A stretch of 64,000 bases of DNA from Halomonas dongshanensis (GCF_024790395.1 NZ_JAJISC010000007.1:166443-230442); one strand, 5' to 3'; positions 1-8,207 are shown, numbered from the stretch's first letter. Translations and numbers: made by a program. Notes: a model not told the origin generated them from the sequence alone.

Positions 1-575
1 CAGCAGACATGGTCGCAGCTATACGGGCTGCTGCAAGAGCTTATCTGCATGAAGTGCTTCCCAGTGAGGTCGAGTGCATTCTGCGAAATATCGAGCCAAC
101 TGATGGAGTGATGTATGACGGTGTCGTCTCCTTCTACCACCGCGATGTTGAGCTGGATGAGAGACTCGGCGATGCTCCTCACCTTTCAATCATAGGCGCC
201 TGTCGACCAGGAAAGTGCGACACTATCAAGTTCAATCAAGCTCAACATCAAGTTTCAGCTCGGCTGCGGGGAGAATATCAGGAACTGCTCGAGGCGATGA
301 AAATTGCTTTCCGCTCTAACGATCTTAAGGAAATTTGTGTAATTTCAACACGCAGTTGTGAACTATCGCAAACCTTCAACCCCATGCCCCATTTAAACAC
401 CATGCACTCTCTAATGATTGAGACAGGTGCACTAGGACTTATCGCTGCCCACTCAGGAACCTATCTGGGACTGCTCTATGACATGAATGATCCTGAGCAA
501 GCCAATAAATCGACCTACGCGCAGATGAAACTTCAAGCACAACGAATCAACTCCCAACATTTCAGGACGGTATAA
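1..575 (+). CDS. GHMP-family kinase, L-threonine-kinase type (5' truncated)
   Basis: The reading frame is open to the left edge of the window, so the N-terminal part is missing; the first in-frame ATG is at 9. The visible 188 residues carry a block containing EPTDGVMY (about residues 29-36) and a C-terminal AHSGTYLGLLYD (147-158). I recognise both from GHMP kinases of the PduX/BluE threonine-kinase group; the N-terminal glycine-rich ATP loop would lie upstream. Members phosphorylate the hydroxyl of a small amino acid with ATP. The gene lies 3 nt before a PLP beta-replacement-type enzyme, which would use an O-phospho amino acid with phosphate as leaving group. The family call is fairly firm; the substrate (threonine, serine or homoserine) is inferred. 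The DNA is clearly AT-richer than the rest of the window. Confidence 0.72.
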   Translation, partial: ADMVAAIRAAARAYLHEVLPSEVECILRNIEPTDGVMYDGVVSFYHRDVELDERLGDAPHLSIIGACRPGKCDTIKFNQAQHQVSARLRGEYQELLEAMKIAFRSNDLKEICVISTRSCELSQTFNPMPHLNTMHSLMIETGALGLIAAHSGTYLGLLYDMNDPEQANKSTYAQMKLQAQRINSQHFRTV

Positions 576-578
576 AAA

Positions 579-1583
579 ATGATTAGATATGAATCCGTGT
601 TGGATGAGATGCGTAACGCTACCCTGTTCATGTTGGGAAAAAATCTTCACATGGTGTCCTTCAAAGCCATGAAGATTATCCCTGCAAACTACATCATCAA
701 GAAGGCCCTGTACCGTGGAGACCTGAAGCCCGGAGGTTTGGTCGTTGAGACATCAAGCGGTAACTTCGCTCTAGGGATGGCTATCGTTTGCAATAGCATG
801 AACCTTCGCTTCATTGCCATCGGCGACCCTGCTATAGACGAGTCGTACAAGCGTCAGCTTGAAATGCTTGGTGGCCGTGTTGAGATCATTACCGACAAGA
901 ATGGATCAGAGGGATATCAAAAAGCTCGACTTGAGCGACTTCACGAAATTCTGAATAGCCAGCCCGATGCATTTTGGTGCCGGCAATATGACAACGAGGA
1001 CAACGCAAATGCCTACTCAAATATCGGACATCAGCTTAAAGAGCTCATTGGTCCCCAAGCATTCCTGGTTGCTCCCGTAGGCTCTGGTGGCTCTAGTTGC
1101 GGCATAGCATCATCTATGCGCAGTACTGGCGCGGACTGCACCTTGATTGGGGTAGACACATTCAACAGTGTTCTCTTCGGTCAGGGGGGCGGCCCTGTCA
1201 GGCTACGAGGACTCGGCAATACGGTTATGCCGAAAAATCTACGTCATCAACTATTTGATGATGTGCACTGGCTCACTCCAGAGCTTGCAAACCACAATAC
1301 ACGCCTACTCTACAGCTCTACCGGTCATTTCCGCGGCCCAACTACAGGGGCTGCATACACCGTTGCTCGCTTTGTGCACGACCAGAACCCGGGTATACCC
1401 ATTGTATTTCTGAGTCCAGATGATGGATCAAGGTACACCAACACCACCTATCTTAAGGAATCGAATACTGCTGGCTTCGAACACCTGGCCCCTCATCGCC
1501 TGCAATGGCCGACCGAGTACGATGAACATACTCATTGGGCATGGATGAACTGGAATCGTCAACCAATTCAGGCTTATCACTGA
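579..1583 (+). CDS. PLP-dependent cysteine synthase/CBS-like beta-replacement enzyme
   Basis: This 334-residue protein has the fold-type II PLP signature. The likely Schiff-base lysine is K29 in VSFKAM, the substrate loop is ETSSGN (57-62), and a phosphate-binding glycine loop GSGGSS lies at 168-173. A RGLGN segment matches the GIG region of CysK. Such enzymes replace a beta (or gamma) leaving group of an amino acid, such as acetate or phosphate, with a nucleophile. The usual N-terminal TPL-x-L segment is poorly conserved, so it is probably not a housekeeping CysK. It starts 3 nt after the kinase stop and ends 3 nt before the ATP-grasp/lyase fusion. I infer that it uses the kinase product and an amine donor such as aspartate. 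The exact reaction is not shown by the sequence. Confidence 0.75.
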   Translation: MIRYESVLDEMRNATLFMLGKNLHMVSFKAMKIIPANYIIKKALYRGDLKPGGLVVETSSGNFALGMAIVCNSMNLRFIAIGDPAIDESYKRQLEMLGGRVEIITDKNGSEGYQKARLERLHEILNSQPDAFWCRQYDNEDNANAYSNIGHQLKELIGPQAFLVAPVGSGGSSCGIASSMRSTGADCTLIGVDTFNSVLFGQGGGPVRLRGLGNTVMPKNLRHQLFDDVHWLTPELANHNTRLLYSSTGHFRGPTTGAAYTVARFVHDQNPGIPIVFLSPDDGSRYTNTTYLKESNTAGFEHLAPHRLQWPTEYDEHTHWAWMNWNRQPIQAYH

Positions 1584-1586
1584 CAT

Positions 1587-4154
1587 ATGGCTATTATTTA
1601 CATCGAGTCCAATACCACAGGCTTCGGCGAAGCACTTTTATCGGCATCATTGCCTTATGATGATGTTTATTTTTTGATTCGGAACCCGTCGAAATATGCT
1701 TTTCTCAACAAGCTAAATCCCCGTATCCAAATTAAGATATGCGATACCTCTTCCATTGATGCTATCGCTGAAACAATCACTGACATAGATGACATTCGCT
1801 ATGTGACGTCGACGAGTGATGGATTCATACAGGTCTCTTCTGAGATTAGCGAGCTCCTTAACTTAAACGGAAACTCCCCAAGCTCTGTCAACTTATGCCG
1901 TGATAAATTCAGCTTACAAAACGTGCTAAGAGACTATGGCGTCAACTATCCAATGACAAGAGAGATTCGACAGCCAGACGATTTGAGGGACATTGATTAC
2001 CCAGTAATAGTGAAACCCCGCCAAGGCACAGGGAGCTCTGGTGTTCAGTTCATCGATAGTCAAGATCACTTACCACAATTAATTGGAGGTAGTTGGATTT
2101 TGCAGCAGTTCACTCCGGGGGCAGAGTTTTCTGTTGAGACGTTCACCGATGATCGAGGACATCATGTGCTGGCAGTGACTCGCAAGTTCGTCACAAAGCC
2201 TCCCCACTTTCTCGAAATTGCACATGTTCTCCCACTAGATCTAGACGAAGCAAACCATCAAAAAGTTGCCGAGACCGCCATCCAAGCTCTTGACGCAGTA
2301 GGGTACAAATTTGGGCCAGCGCACACGGAACTGAAAACTCACGCTGATAGTGTGACTGTGATTGAGATTAATGCTCGGTTAGCCGGAGGCATGATTCCAC
2401 GCCTAATGGAGCATGCCTATGGCTGGTCCCTGGTAGACCTTTACATCCGAAGCTATCTCTCAGGGCGCTGCCAGTTCAAAATCACCGAGCCTTACTTAAC
2501 CGCTTCTGTGTCGTTCATAGTTCCGGAGATCGGCCGATCTTACTTGGGTATTGAATTTCCCGCTGAGTGCTTCGAGTCTGGCGAATTCTACACTACAGGC
2601 AGAAATGAAGGAAACTTCGACTTCTCTGATCGTGCCGGCTACGTTATTGCTACAGGCACTCATGGTTTGGCAGCCCTTCGTAGTTCAGTGAGGAGTAAGA
2701 AATACAGCCGTGTACTATACGTTGATACCAATGAATCCCAAGTAGATGCTAATGATATTCATGATATCGTCAACAAGAGTTCAGGTCATCCACGTTTCGA
2801 TAAGCTGACATCCAACTTACTGACCATTGAGAAGGCACACCTACTCATGCTGCGATATCAGGGCGTGATTAATTCAGATCAATTCAGAGACCTTAAAGAA
2901 GCAGTTGTGGCATTGGAGTACAACCCTGACTTGTTAGAGGAGCATCATTCGGGGCGCGGAGATTATTTTGACTATGAGCATTACATGATCGATCATTGTG
3001 GTCGAAACACTGGTGGGCTTATCCAGGCAGCTCGTTCCCGAAACGACATCAATGCAACCCATTTGCTCTTGTCGGTTAAGGCTGTGATTAGCGCGATAGT
3101 GAAGCGCGCAATCACACTCGTAGGGACTTTGACCTGCCGAGCTGGTGAGACTCTGGAAGTTCCGTTGCCTATCTATAGCCAGTACCAAACAGCAATGCCT
3201 GGGACCGCTGGCCATTACATGACTGCACAGGGGGAGATCCTGCTAGATTCTCTAGATCCACTGATCGCTCTGCGTGACGAGCTCAAAATATCTCCTCTCG
3301 GGGCCTGTGCCGGCGCTGGGACAAGCTTCAATACTGACTCCCATTTAACTGCCAGTTTGCTCGGCTTCAAAGTCGGCCCAACCAACTCCCTCAGCGCAAT
3401 TACTGATAAAAACCCAGCACTTAGGTGTTCCAGTCTGATGACTATCCTAAGCGGAGACATAAACCGAATCGCGAGCGACCTGCAACTGTGGTCAATGAGA
3501 GAAATCGCCTTTATAACACTTCCTAATGGTATGTATGGTGGATCATCGAACATGCCACAGAAGCGTAATCCCTATCTGCTGGAATGGCTCAGACTACACC
3601 ACGATCTAAACGTAGGGTATTTAGCTGGAGCTTTCTCATCACTGACCCATATCCCGACTGGAAACTCCTACCAGGCAAGCCGCACAGCTATTGAGACCGT
3701 AACTGAGATAGCAGATAAGCTGCTCGATATGTTGGATGTTCTGACATACGCGATCAAAGGCCTCTCTATCGACATCAGCAAAACGGTAAGAGCCGTCAAA
3801 CACGGAAATGCTTGCGCAACTCTCGTAGCAGAGAATTTAGTACAGCAAGGAAAATCTTCCTTCCGTGACGCTCACACAGCAGTTGGGAGTGCCCTATTCT
3901 CAGGTGGTGGCCACAAAGATTTTTTGGCGACGGGAGCAGCGAATTTGCTTTCCGAGTTTGAGAGTGATGCTAATGGCGCTCAAGCCTATAAGCGACTAAC
4001 TGGTGGGGGAGGCCCCGCGACTGACAACACGCAAGTTGCAATCACTTCATTGAATGAGCGTTTGCGAGCTGTAACTCGACATCAACTCGTGTTAAGGGAG
4101 CGAGAGTTAAGCAACAAACTTGATCTCGACAATCGGTTTAGGAGAACAAACTGA
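1587..4154 (+). CDS. ATP-grasp ligase fused to argininosuccinate-lyase-like domain
   Basis: A two-domain protein of 855 residues. Residues ~100-300 form an ATP-grasp domain: VIVKPRQGTGSSGV with K143, and the metal-binding EINARLAGG with E260 and N262. Residues ~400-830 match the argininosuccinate lyase/fumarase superfamily: ARSRND (482-487), SPLGACAGAG (569-578), the signature GGSSNMPQKRNP (651-662) with the catalytic-loop serines, and FRDAH near 759. The segment equivalent to PGYTHLQ reads PGTAGHYMTAQ, so the catalytic His may be shifted (H543). Lyases of this family release fumarate from an aspartate adduct; ATP-grasp enzymes make amide or peptide bonds. It could add and remove aspartate in one protein, or make a diamino acid and then join it to a partner. 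Domain calls are firm; the joint reaction is inferred. Its stop overlaps the next start (TGATG). Confidence 0.8.
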   Translation: MAIIYIESNTTGFGEALLSASLPYDDVYFLIRNPSKYAFLNKLNPRIQIKICDTSSIDAIAETITDIDDIRYVTSTSDGFIQVSSEISELLNLNGNSPSSVNLCRDKFSLQNVLRDYGVNYPMTREIRQPDDLRDIDYPVIVKPRQGTGSSGVQFIDSQDHLPQLIGGSWILQQFTPGAEFSVETFTDDRGHHVLAVTRKFVTKPPHFLEIAHVLPLDLDEANHQKVAETAIQALDAVGYKFGPAHTELKTHADSVTVIEINARLAGGMIPRLMEHAYGWSLVDLYIRSYLSGRCQFKITEPYLTASVSFIVPEIGRSYLGIEFPAECFESGEFYTTGRNEGNFDFSDRAGYVIATGTHGLAALRSSVRSKKYSRVLYVDTNESQVDANDIHDIVNKSSGHPRFDKLTSNLLTIEKAHLLMLRYQGVINSDQFRDLKEAVVALEYNPDLLEEHHSGRGDYFDYEHYMIDHCGRNTGGLIQAARSRNDINATHLLLSVKAVISAIVKRAITLVGTLTCRAGETLEVPLPIYSQYQTAMPGTAGHYMTAQGEILLDSLDPLIALRDELKISPLGACAGAGTSFNTDSHLTASLLGFKVGPTNSLSAITDKNPALRCSSLMTILSGDINRIASDLQLWSMREIAFITLPNGMYGGSSNMPQKRNPYLLEWLRLHHDLNVGYLAGAFSSLTHIPTGNSYQASRTAIETVTEIADKLLDMLDVLTYAIKGLSIDISKTVRAVKHGNACATLVAENLVQQGKSSFRDAHTAVGSALFSGGGHKDFLATGAANLLSEFESDANGAQAYKRLTGGGGPATDNTQVAITSLNERLRAVTRHQLVLRERELSNKLDLDNRFRRTN

Positions 4155-4975
4155 TGCCAAGGGTAACATTGCTTTGCTCCGACGGCCCTCACCACCTGTA
4201 CCTTGCGGTGGAGTTGAAAAAAGCCTTCGGTGAGTTGCGAGTTATTGTTGAACCTGGTCGCGCTCAGGTTTTAAGGCTTCGAATGGTAGGCAACTATCGG
4301 GGCTACCTATGGGCTCGATATCACGATATACGTCGGTGTGTTCAGGGTTACTCTAAATATCGTCAAAGATATTTTGCACGTGGAGATGCCATTCAGGACT
4401 GGAAATTTTTCCGTGCACTTGAGGGCGTAAAGTATCTAGAAACCCCATGGATCAATGATTCCTGTGTCATCAGTACACTTCGAGAAGAAGTTTCAGATAT
4501 CTATATAGTGATGGGCACCAAGATTATTAATTCTAAGGTGCTAGACGAGATACCATCTACCAGGATCATCAACGTGCATGGTGGCCATCTTCCTGAATAC
4601 AAGGGAAACCATTGTTTCTTTTTTGCACTTAATAATGGGGACTACGAAAAACTCAGCACTACGATTCATCGTGTCTCTTCTAGTCTGGATGCTGGTGAGA
4701 TAATCAGCCATCACTCCGTGAAATTCGAGTATGGCGATAACTCGGAAACGCTCTACTCGCGAGCAGAGAAACAAGCGATTGATTCGCTTGTCACACGCTT
4801 ACGGCTGAACCCGGATATCTCCAATTGGGAGAACTCCCCTCAACCAGATAAGGGGTGCGTATACCGAATGCGCGACAGAGGCCCACTAGTAGAGCTCAGA
4901 CATCATCTTTCAGTACGTCGCAATAATAGTGGTATCACTACATCGCATGATCAGAAAGGAAAGCGAACGAGATGA
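4154..4975 (+). CDS. Formyltransferase-like protein (methionyl-tRNA formyltransferase fold)
   Basis: 273 residues. The region around INVHGGHLPEYKG matches the catalytic segment of 10-formyltetrahydrofolate-dependent formyltransferases (Fmt, PurN, ArnA-type). The family triad is present: N140, H142 and D179 in LDAGEI. There is no obvious C-terminal tRNA-binding domain of Fmt type, so a small amine is a more likely acceptor than Met-tRNA. The start overlaps the stop of the preceding gene by one base, and its own stop overlaps the LysE start (ATGA), which points to translational coupling. Inferred role: N-formylation of the metabolite made by the upstream enzymes, or formyl transfer during its assembly. 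A one-carbon chemistry other than formylation cannot be excluded. Confidence 0.7.
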   Translation: MPRVTLLCSDGPHHLYLAVELKKAFGELRVIVEPGRAQVLRLRMVGNYRGYLWARYHDIRRCVQGYSKYRQRYFARGDAIQDWKFFRALEGVKYLETPWINDSCVISTLREEVSDIYIVMGTKIINSKVLDEIPSTRIINVHGGHLPEYKGNHCFFFALNNGDYEKLSTTIHRVSSSLDAGEIISHHSVKFEYGDNSETLYSRAEKQAIDSLVTRLRLNPDISNWENSPQPDKGCVYRMRDRGPLVELRHHLSVRRNNSGITTSHDQKGKRTR

Positions 4976-5568
4976 GCGATAGTTTGATTATTCAGTTGTT
5001 TCAAATCTCATTATTTGCCGCCCCGCTTGTCATTTCGCCTGGCCCCAACAATTTGTTAGTCACAACAAACTGCGCCCAATTTGGCTACCGGAGAACTTTA
5101 CCATCATTAACCGGTATATCGCTGGGAGTTTTTGTACTATTTATGGCTGTCGCTCTAGGCCTGGGGGGAGTCTTAAGCCGTTACCCTGCCCTTCATACTA
5201 TCCTGAAAGTCATAGGATCGGCATATATTTTGTACCTCGCTTTCAAACTTTACACCTCAAATTCATCAGGCACAACGGGGGACGAAAAGGCTCAACCTAT
5301 AACGCTTAGTCAGGCTGCTTTATTACAAGTGTTAAATCCAAAGATCTGGCTGCTAGCTGCGACTGCAACATCCACTTTTCTCCCGCTTACAGGCAAGGTT
5401 TTCACAGACGCTATACTGCTTTCCATCACGCTAGCACTAATATTTTTTCCGTGTAACTCTGTATGGGCGATGGGAGGATTAATGATGCGGCAATTGCTGC
5501 ATGGCCGGACATTCTTCCGTATTATGGGGTTTTTAACTGCATCCTCCGTGATTTTTCTACTTATATAA
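4972..5568 (+). CDS. LysE/RhtB-family amino-acid exporter
   Basis: 198 residues, strongly hydrophobic, with about six membrane segments. The N-terminal motif SPGPN (about residues 23-27) followed by a G-x-x-xGY-type loop is characteristic of LysE/RhtB exporters. These are inner-membrane, proton-driven exporters of amino acids and derivatives. As the last gene of a tightly overlapping operon (ATGA junction with the formyltransferase), it probably exports the pathway product or protects the producer from it. LysE-type exporters are known in clusters for amino-acid antimetabolites, which fits this setting. The substrate is not deducible from sequence. Confidence 0.82.
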   Translation: MSDSLIIQLFQISLFAAPLVISPGPNNLLVTTNCAQFGYRRTLPSLTGISLGVFVLFMAVALGLGGVLSRYPALHTILKVIGSAYILYLAFKLYTSNSSGTTGDEKAQPITLSQAALLQVLNPKIWLLAATATSTFLPLTGKVFTDAILLSITLALIFFPCNSVWAMGGLMMRQLLHGRTFFRIMGFLTASSVIFLLI

Positions 5569-5591
5569 CCGCTCCTACATATTAGATTTAA

Positions 5592-5624
5592 GGTCCGTGA
5601 TGTTTTCATTTGATCATCTGGACC
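5592..5624. terminator. Weak hairpin between convergent lysE and araC
   Basis: An imperfect dyad, GGTCC-gt-GATG and CATC-t-GGACC, lies in the 62-bp gap between the two convergent stop codons. There is no clean T-run. It may serve as a shared terminator, but evidence is weak. Confidence 0.25.
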
Positions 5625-5630
5625 CTACAG

Positions 5631-6524
5631 CTAGAATTTATTTTTATCTATACGCTTACGAAGAGCTGCCGGGGGGTAGCCATAATACAGCTTGAAGGCG
5701 CTAGTAAACTGGCTATGCTGAGCATAACCAAGCTCTAGGGCAATCATCGCCACTTTTTCATCAGTCTTCTGAAGTAAACCATGTGCTTTACTCATCCGAA
5801 GTTGGGTCAAGTAGGCATGGGGTGATTGCCCGAAGGTGTTCTTGAACTTCCGTAGAAAGTGGAAGCGACTCAGATTAACGAGCCCAGCGAGATCATCTAG
5901 TAGGATACGTTCCCCAAGATTCTCATCCAAATAGTCACGAATGAGACCGGCTTGTCGAACTGACAGACGCCCCTGCTGATTTAGGCACTCGAGATCTTCT
6001 TCTGCGAAATGGTAGAATGTGTTTTGCAGTATCCAGCACATCAGGCTATCAATCCCGAGAGATATCGATTGATCAGTCCAATCTGCCTGGGCAAGGCTAC
6101 GAGCAGCAGAGCTGATTACAGGAACCGATTCCTGGAAAACCTCTCGAAAATGACAACGTTCAGGTGCTTGGCGCATTGATTGAAGAAAATTGCTGTTAAA
6201 GCATCTAGGATCGAAGTAAATATGAAGAAAATTTAGTCGATTGGTAATCCTCCATACCGACTTTCCCTCACCTCTAGGAAACAGACAAATTGCATCTTTA
6301 AACCCCCTGCTCACAACTCTTTTGCCACGAATCTGACTACAGTTCTCTCCCTCTGACAGATAGATGCTCAACACATTTTCTGATGTGATGTTATATTCCG
6401 TCAGTGTGTTGTATCCGGTCCATTCCGAAAGCACAATGCCAGACGGCAACCGCAATGAACGGACAGCTTTAGCGCCAGCAGTTTCGAGTGACTTCTGGAC
6501 TGTTATCGGATTTGAATATCTCAT
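5631..6524 (-). CDS. AraC-family transcriptional regulator
   Basis: 297 residues. The C-terminal ~100 residues hold the double helix-turn-helix of the AraC family: ILLDDLAGLVNLSRFHFLRKF (first helices), QSPHAYLTQLRM, then IALELGYAQHSQFTSAFKLYYG. The N-terminal ~190 residues form an unidentified ligand-sensing domain. It converges on the biosynthetic operon and shares its AT-rich composition. It is probably the local regulator of kinase-PLP-ligase/lyase-formyltransferase-exporter expression, responding to a substrate or product. Its own promoter must lie in the 110 bp before the IS30 remnant. Confidence 0.85.
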   Translation of the reverse strand: MRYSNPITVQKSLETAGAKAVRSLRLPSGIVLSEWTGYNTLTEYNITSENVLSIYLSEGENCSQIRGKRVVSRGFKDAICLFPRGEGKSVWRITNRLNFLHIYFDPRCFNSNFLQSMRQAPERCHFREVFQESVPVISSAARSLAQADWTDQSISLGIDSLMCWILQNTFYHFAEEDLECLNQQGRLSVRQAGLIRDYLDENLGERILLDDLAGLVNLSRFHFLRKFKNTFGQSPHAYLTQLRMSKAHGLLQKTDEKVAMIALELGYAQHSQFTSAFKLYYGYPPAALRKRIDKNKF

Positions 6525-6637
6525 TTGTAACTGGACCTCATAAAGACTGCCGCTAAGTGCGGGGCATGATTTTTTTATGGGCTATAGTGACATCTCAGCA
6601 TTATTAGCCTTTTGACGCCGTATTGTCGACCCTGAAT

Positions 6638-7449
6638 TTAAGCGATAAGCGCAGCACCTGCGGTATCCAAAGCTCCTGAGTATTCTTCCAGGAACACCTG
6701 TGCTGGTGTCCGATAGCCGAGCCGTTTTCGAGGGCGGTCATTGAGTTTCTTGACCACCTGGCGAAGCTCGGCATCGGTGACCTGGCAGAAGTCCGTCCCC
6801 TTGGGGAAGTACTGCCGGATCAGGCCGTTGGTGTTCTCGTTGCTCCCTCGCTGGCCTGAGCAGTAGGGATCACAAAAGTAGATCGCGGCGGATACCGCCT
6901 TAGCCACGCCTTGGTGCTCGCGAACTCCGAGCCGTTGTCCAGCGTGATGGTCTGGACCGCACCCCGGCGAGGCTTCAGCAGACGGATCATGGCCGCTTTG
7001 GTCAGCTCCGCAGAGATCCTGGGCAGCCGGGCTGCCAGCAGGTAGCCGCTACGCCGATCGACCAGACCAGACTGCTTGTGCCCCTGGACCACGGTGCCCC
7101 TCCCAGTGCTCGATGAAGAGCCTGTCCTCGACCCCAGTCGAGCGATGCTTGATGCCCACAAGGTTGGGATTTTGCCGAGCCCTGCGCTCTTGGCCTGGGC
7201 ATGGTGCTTGCTGCGCCGCTTGGGTTAGCGAAGATGCTGCCAGAGATCACCACCGCAGGTCTTGTCATCCCAGATCAAGGAGTAAGTCCACTGGTGACTG
7301 ACACTGACACCGACCAGAGGCGCCATGAAGCCGCTGGTCATGCTGCTGTGGAACCCTAGCTCTCTGCCAATCTGGCGCTGGCTTAAGCCCAGGTCATGAC
7401 GGGCATAAATCTGGTATCGTTGGGTCTAGGTCAACTGCCGGTATTCTAT
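6638..7449 (-). pseudogene. Degraded IS30-family transposase
   Basis: Reading the minus strand from 7449 gives IEYRQLT-stop-TQRYQIYARHDLG, the start of an IS30 transposase whose ATG has become ATA and which has an early TAG. Downstream are VSVSHQWTYSLIWDDK and GGDLWQHLR, then another stop. A local frame change follows at IEHWEG/TVVQGHKQ, and a second near 6900 where LDNGSEFAS passes into VSAAIYFCDPYC...NENTNGLIRQYFPKG. Some 150 or more residues between the N-terminal helix-turn-helix and the SVSH block are missing. At least two stops, two frameshifts, an internal deletion and a lost start make it non-functional. I could not find convincing terminal inverted repeats. It marks the boundary between the AT-rich operon and the GC-rich backbone. 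Confidence 0.88.
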
Positions 7450-7857
7450 GCGCTGATAATTTGGCCGGTAAAGCAGTAAAGGTACCGGCACGGGCCCACC
7501 TGCCTCTATCGAGCAATCCAAAGCGCTGCATTATTCAATGAATTCAGGCTTCCCAGTGTTAAGCACAAATGCCTGTCATTTAATCTATGTTCGTAACCAT
7601 TTGAGTCATGTGCCACTAAGACACAGTAAAAAATATACGGGCATGAAACTAGGTAGACCACATTTCTTAACGCTCTCTTAAATCAAGTCATTGAAGCGTC
7701 ATCATAATAATTTCTTTAGTGGCCTTTTGGCATTCGTAATGCTCTATCTCATTACGAGCATTCATTCGCGTTTCTTGAATGGTCTAGGTAACGATTGAAA
7801 GTTCACTTAACGATTGATCACGGCACTAACGACCCGCATCACTTAAGGAGAACGGAC
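7450..7857. other. Intergenic stretch with one dyad (7734-7757)
   Basis: About 400 bp without a credible gene. It is AT-rich in its right half. An inverted repeat TCGTAATG (7734-7741) and CATTACGA (7750-7757) with an 8-bp spacer lies about 100 bp before the acidic-peptide gene and could be an operator or a leader hairpin. A TTG at 7795 extends the downstream frame, but the ATG at 7858 is better placed. Confidence 0.4.
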
Positions 7858-8151
7858 ATGAAGACGGATTCTTTGAAAAAACTCGGCATTCTCGGCGTCT
7901 CTTTTGGCCTAATGGCTAGCCCACTGGCATTCGCTGAAGTACAAAGCGACGAAACTCAAGAGCCAGTACCGCAGGAAGAGGCGATGGACGATGAACAAGG
8001 TACCTTCAACTCTGCCGACAGTGAAGAAGAGATCGGTACTGAGTATGAAGAGGAAGAGCAGGAAGATCAGGACTTCACCTTCGAAGAGGAGGAGGAAGAA
8101 GAGGAGTGGGATACCACCGAAGGCGGTGACGACGCCGCACCCACCCACTAA
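7858..8151 (+). CDS. Small, extremely acidic exported protein
   Basis: 97 residues. The start at 7858 is chosen because an AAGGAG ribosome-binding site precedes it and a classical signal peptide then begins at residue 1 (MKTDSLKK, hydrophobic core, cleavage probably after AFA at 26). The predicted mature chain of 71 residues contains 33 Asp/Glu, including a run of eight Glu (76-83), and no Lys or Arg at all. It is expected to be periplasmic or secreted and unstructured or cation-binding. I recognise no family. It stands alone between an intergenic dyad and a strong terminator, so it is probably monocistronic. Confidence 0.6.
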   Translation: MKTDSLKKLGILGVSFGLMASPLAFAEVQSDETQEPVPQEEAMDDEQGTFNSADSEEEIGTEYEEEEQEDQDFTFEEEEEEEEWDTTEGGDDAAPTH

Positions 8152-8207
8152 CGATAGAGCATTACGCTAAGGGCAAGGATTGCCCAGTTTGCTCAAGGAT
8201 GAGCAAA

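Noticed and set aside
7795..7857. Upstream TTG start for the acidic exported protein
   Set aside because: The extension would bury the signal peptide and has no ribosome-binding site; the ATG at 7858 has a good one.
7909..8148. Long minus-strand frame opposite the acidic peptide gene
   Set aside because: It is the antisense of a Glu-rich coding sequence and gives a Leu/Phe-rich translation; the plus strand has signal peptide and ribosome-binding site.
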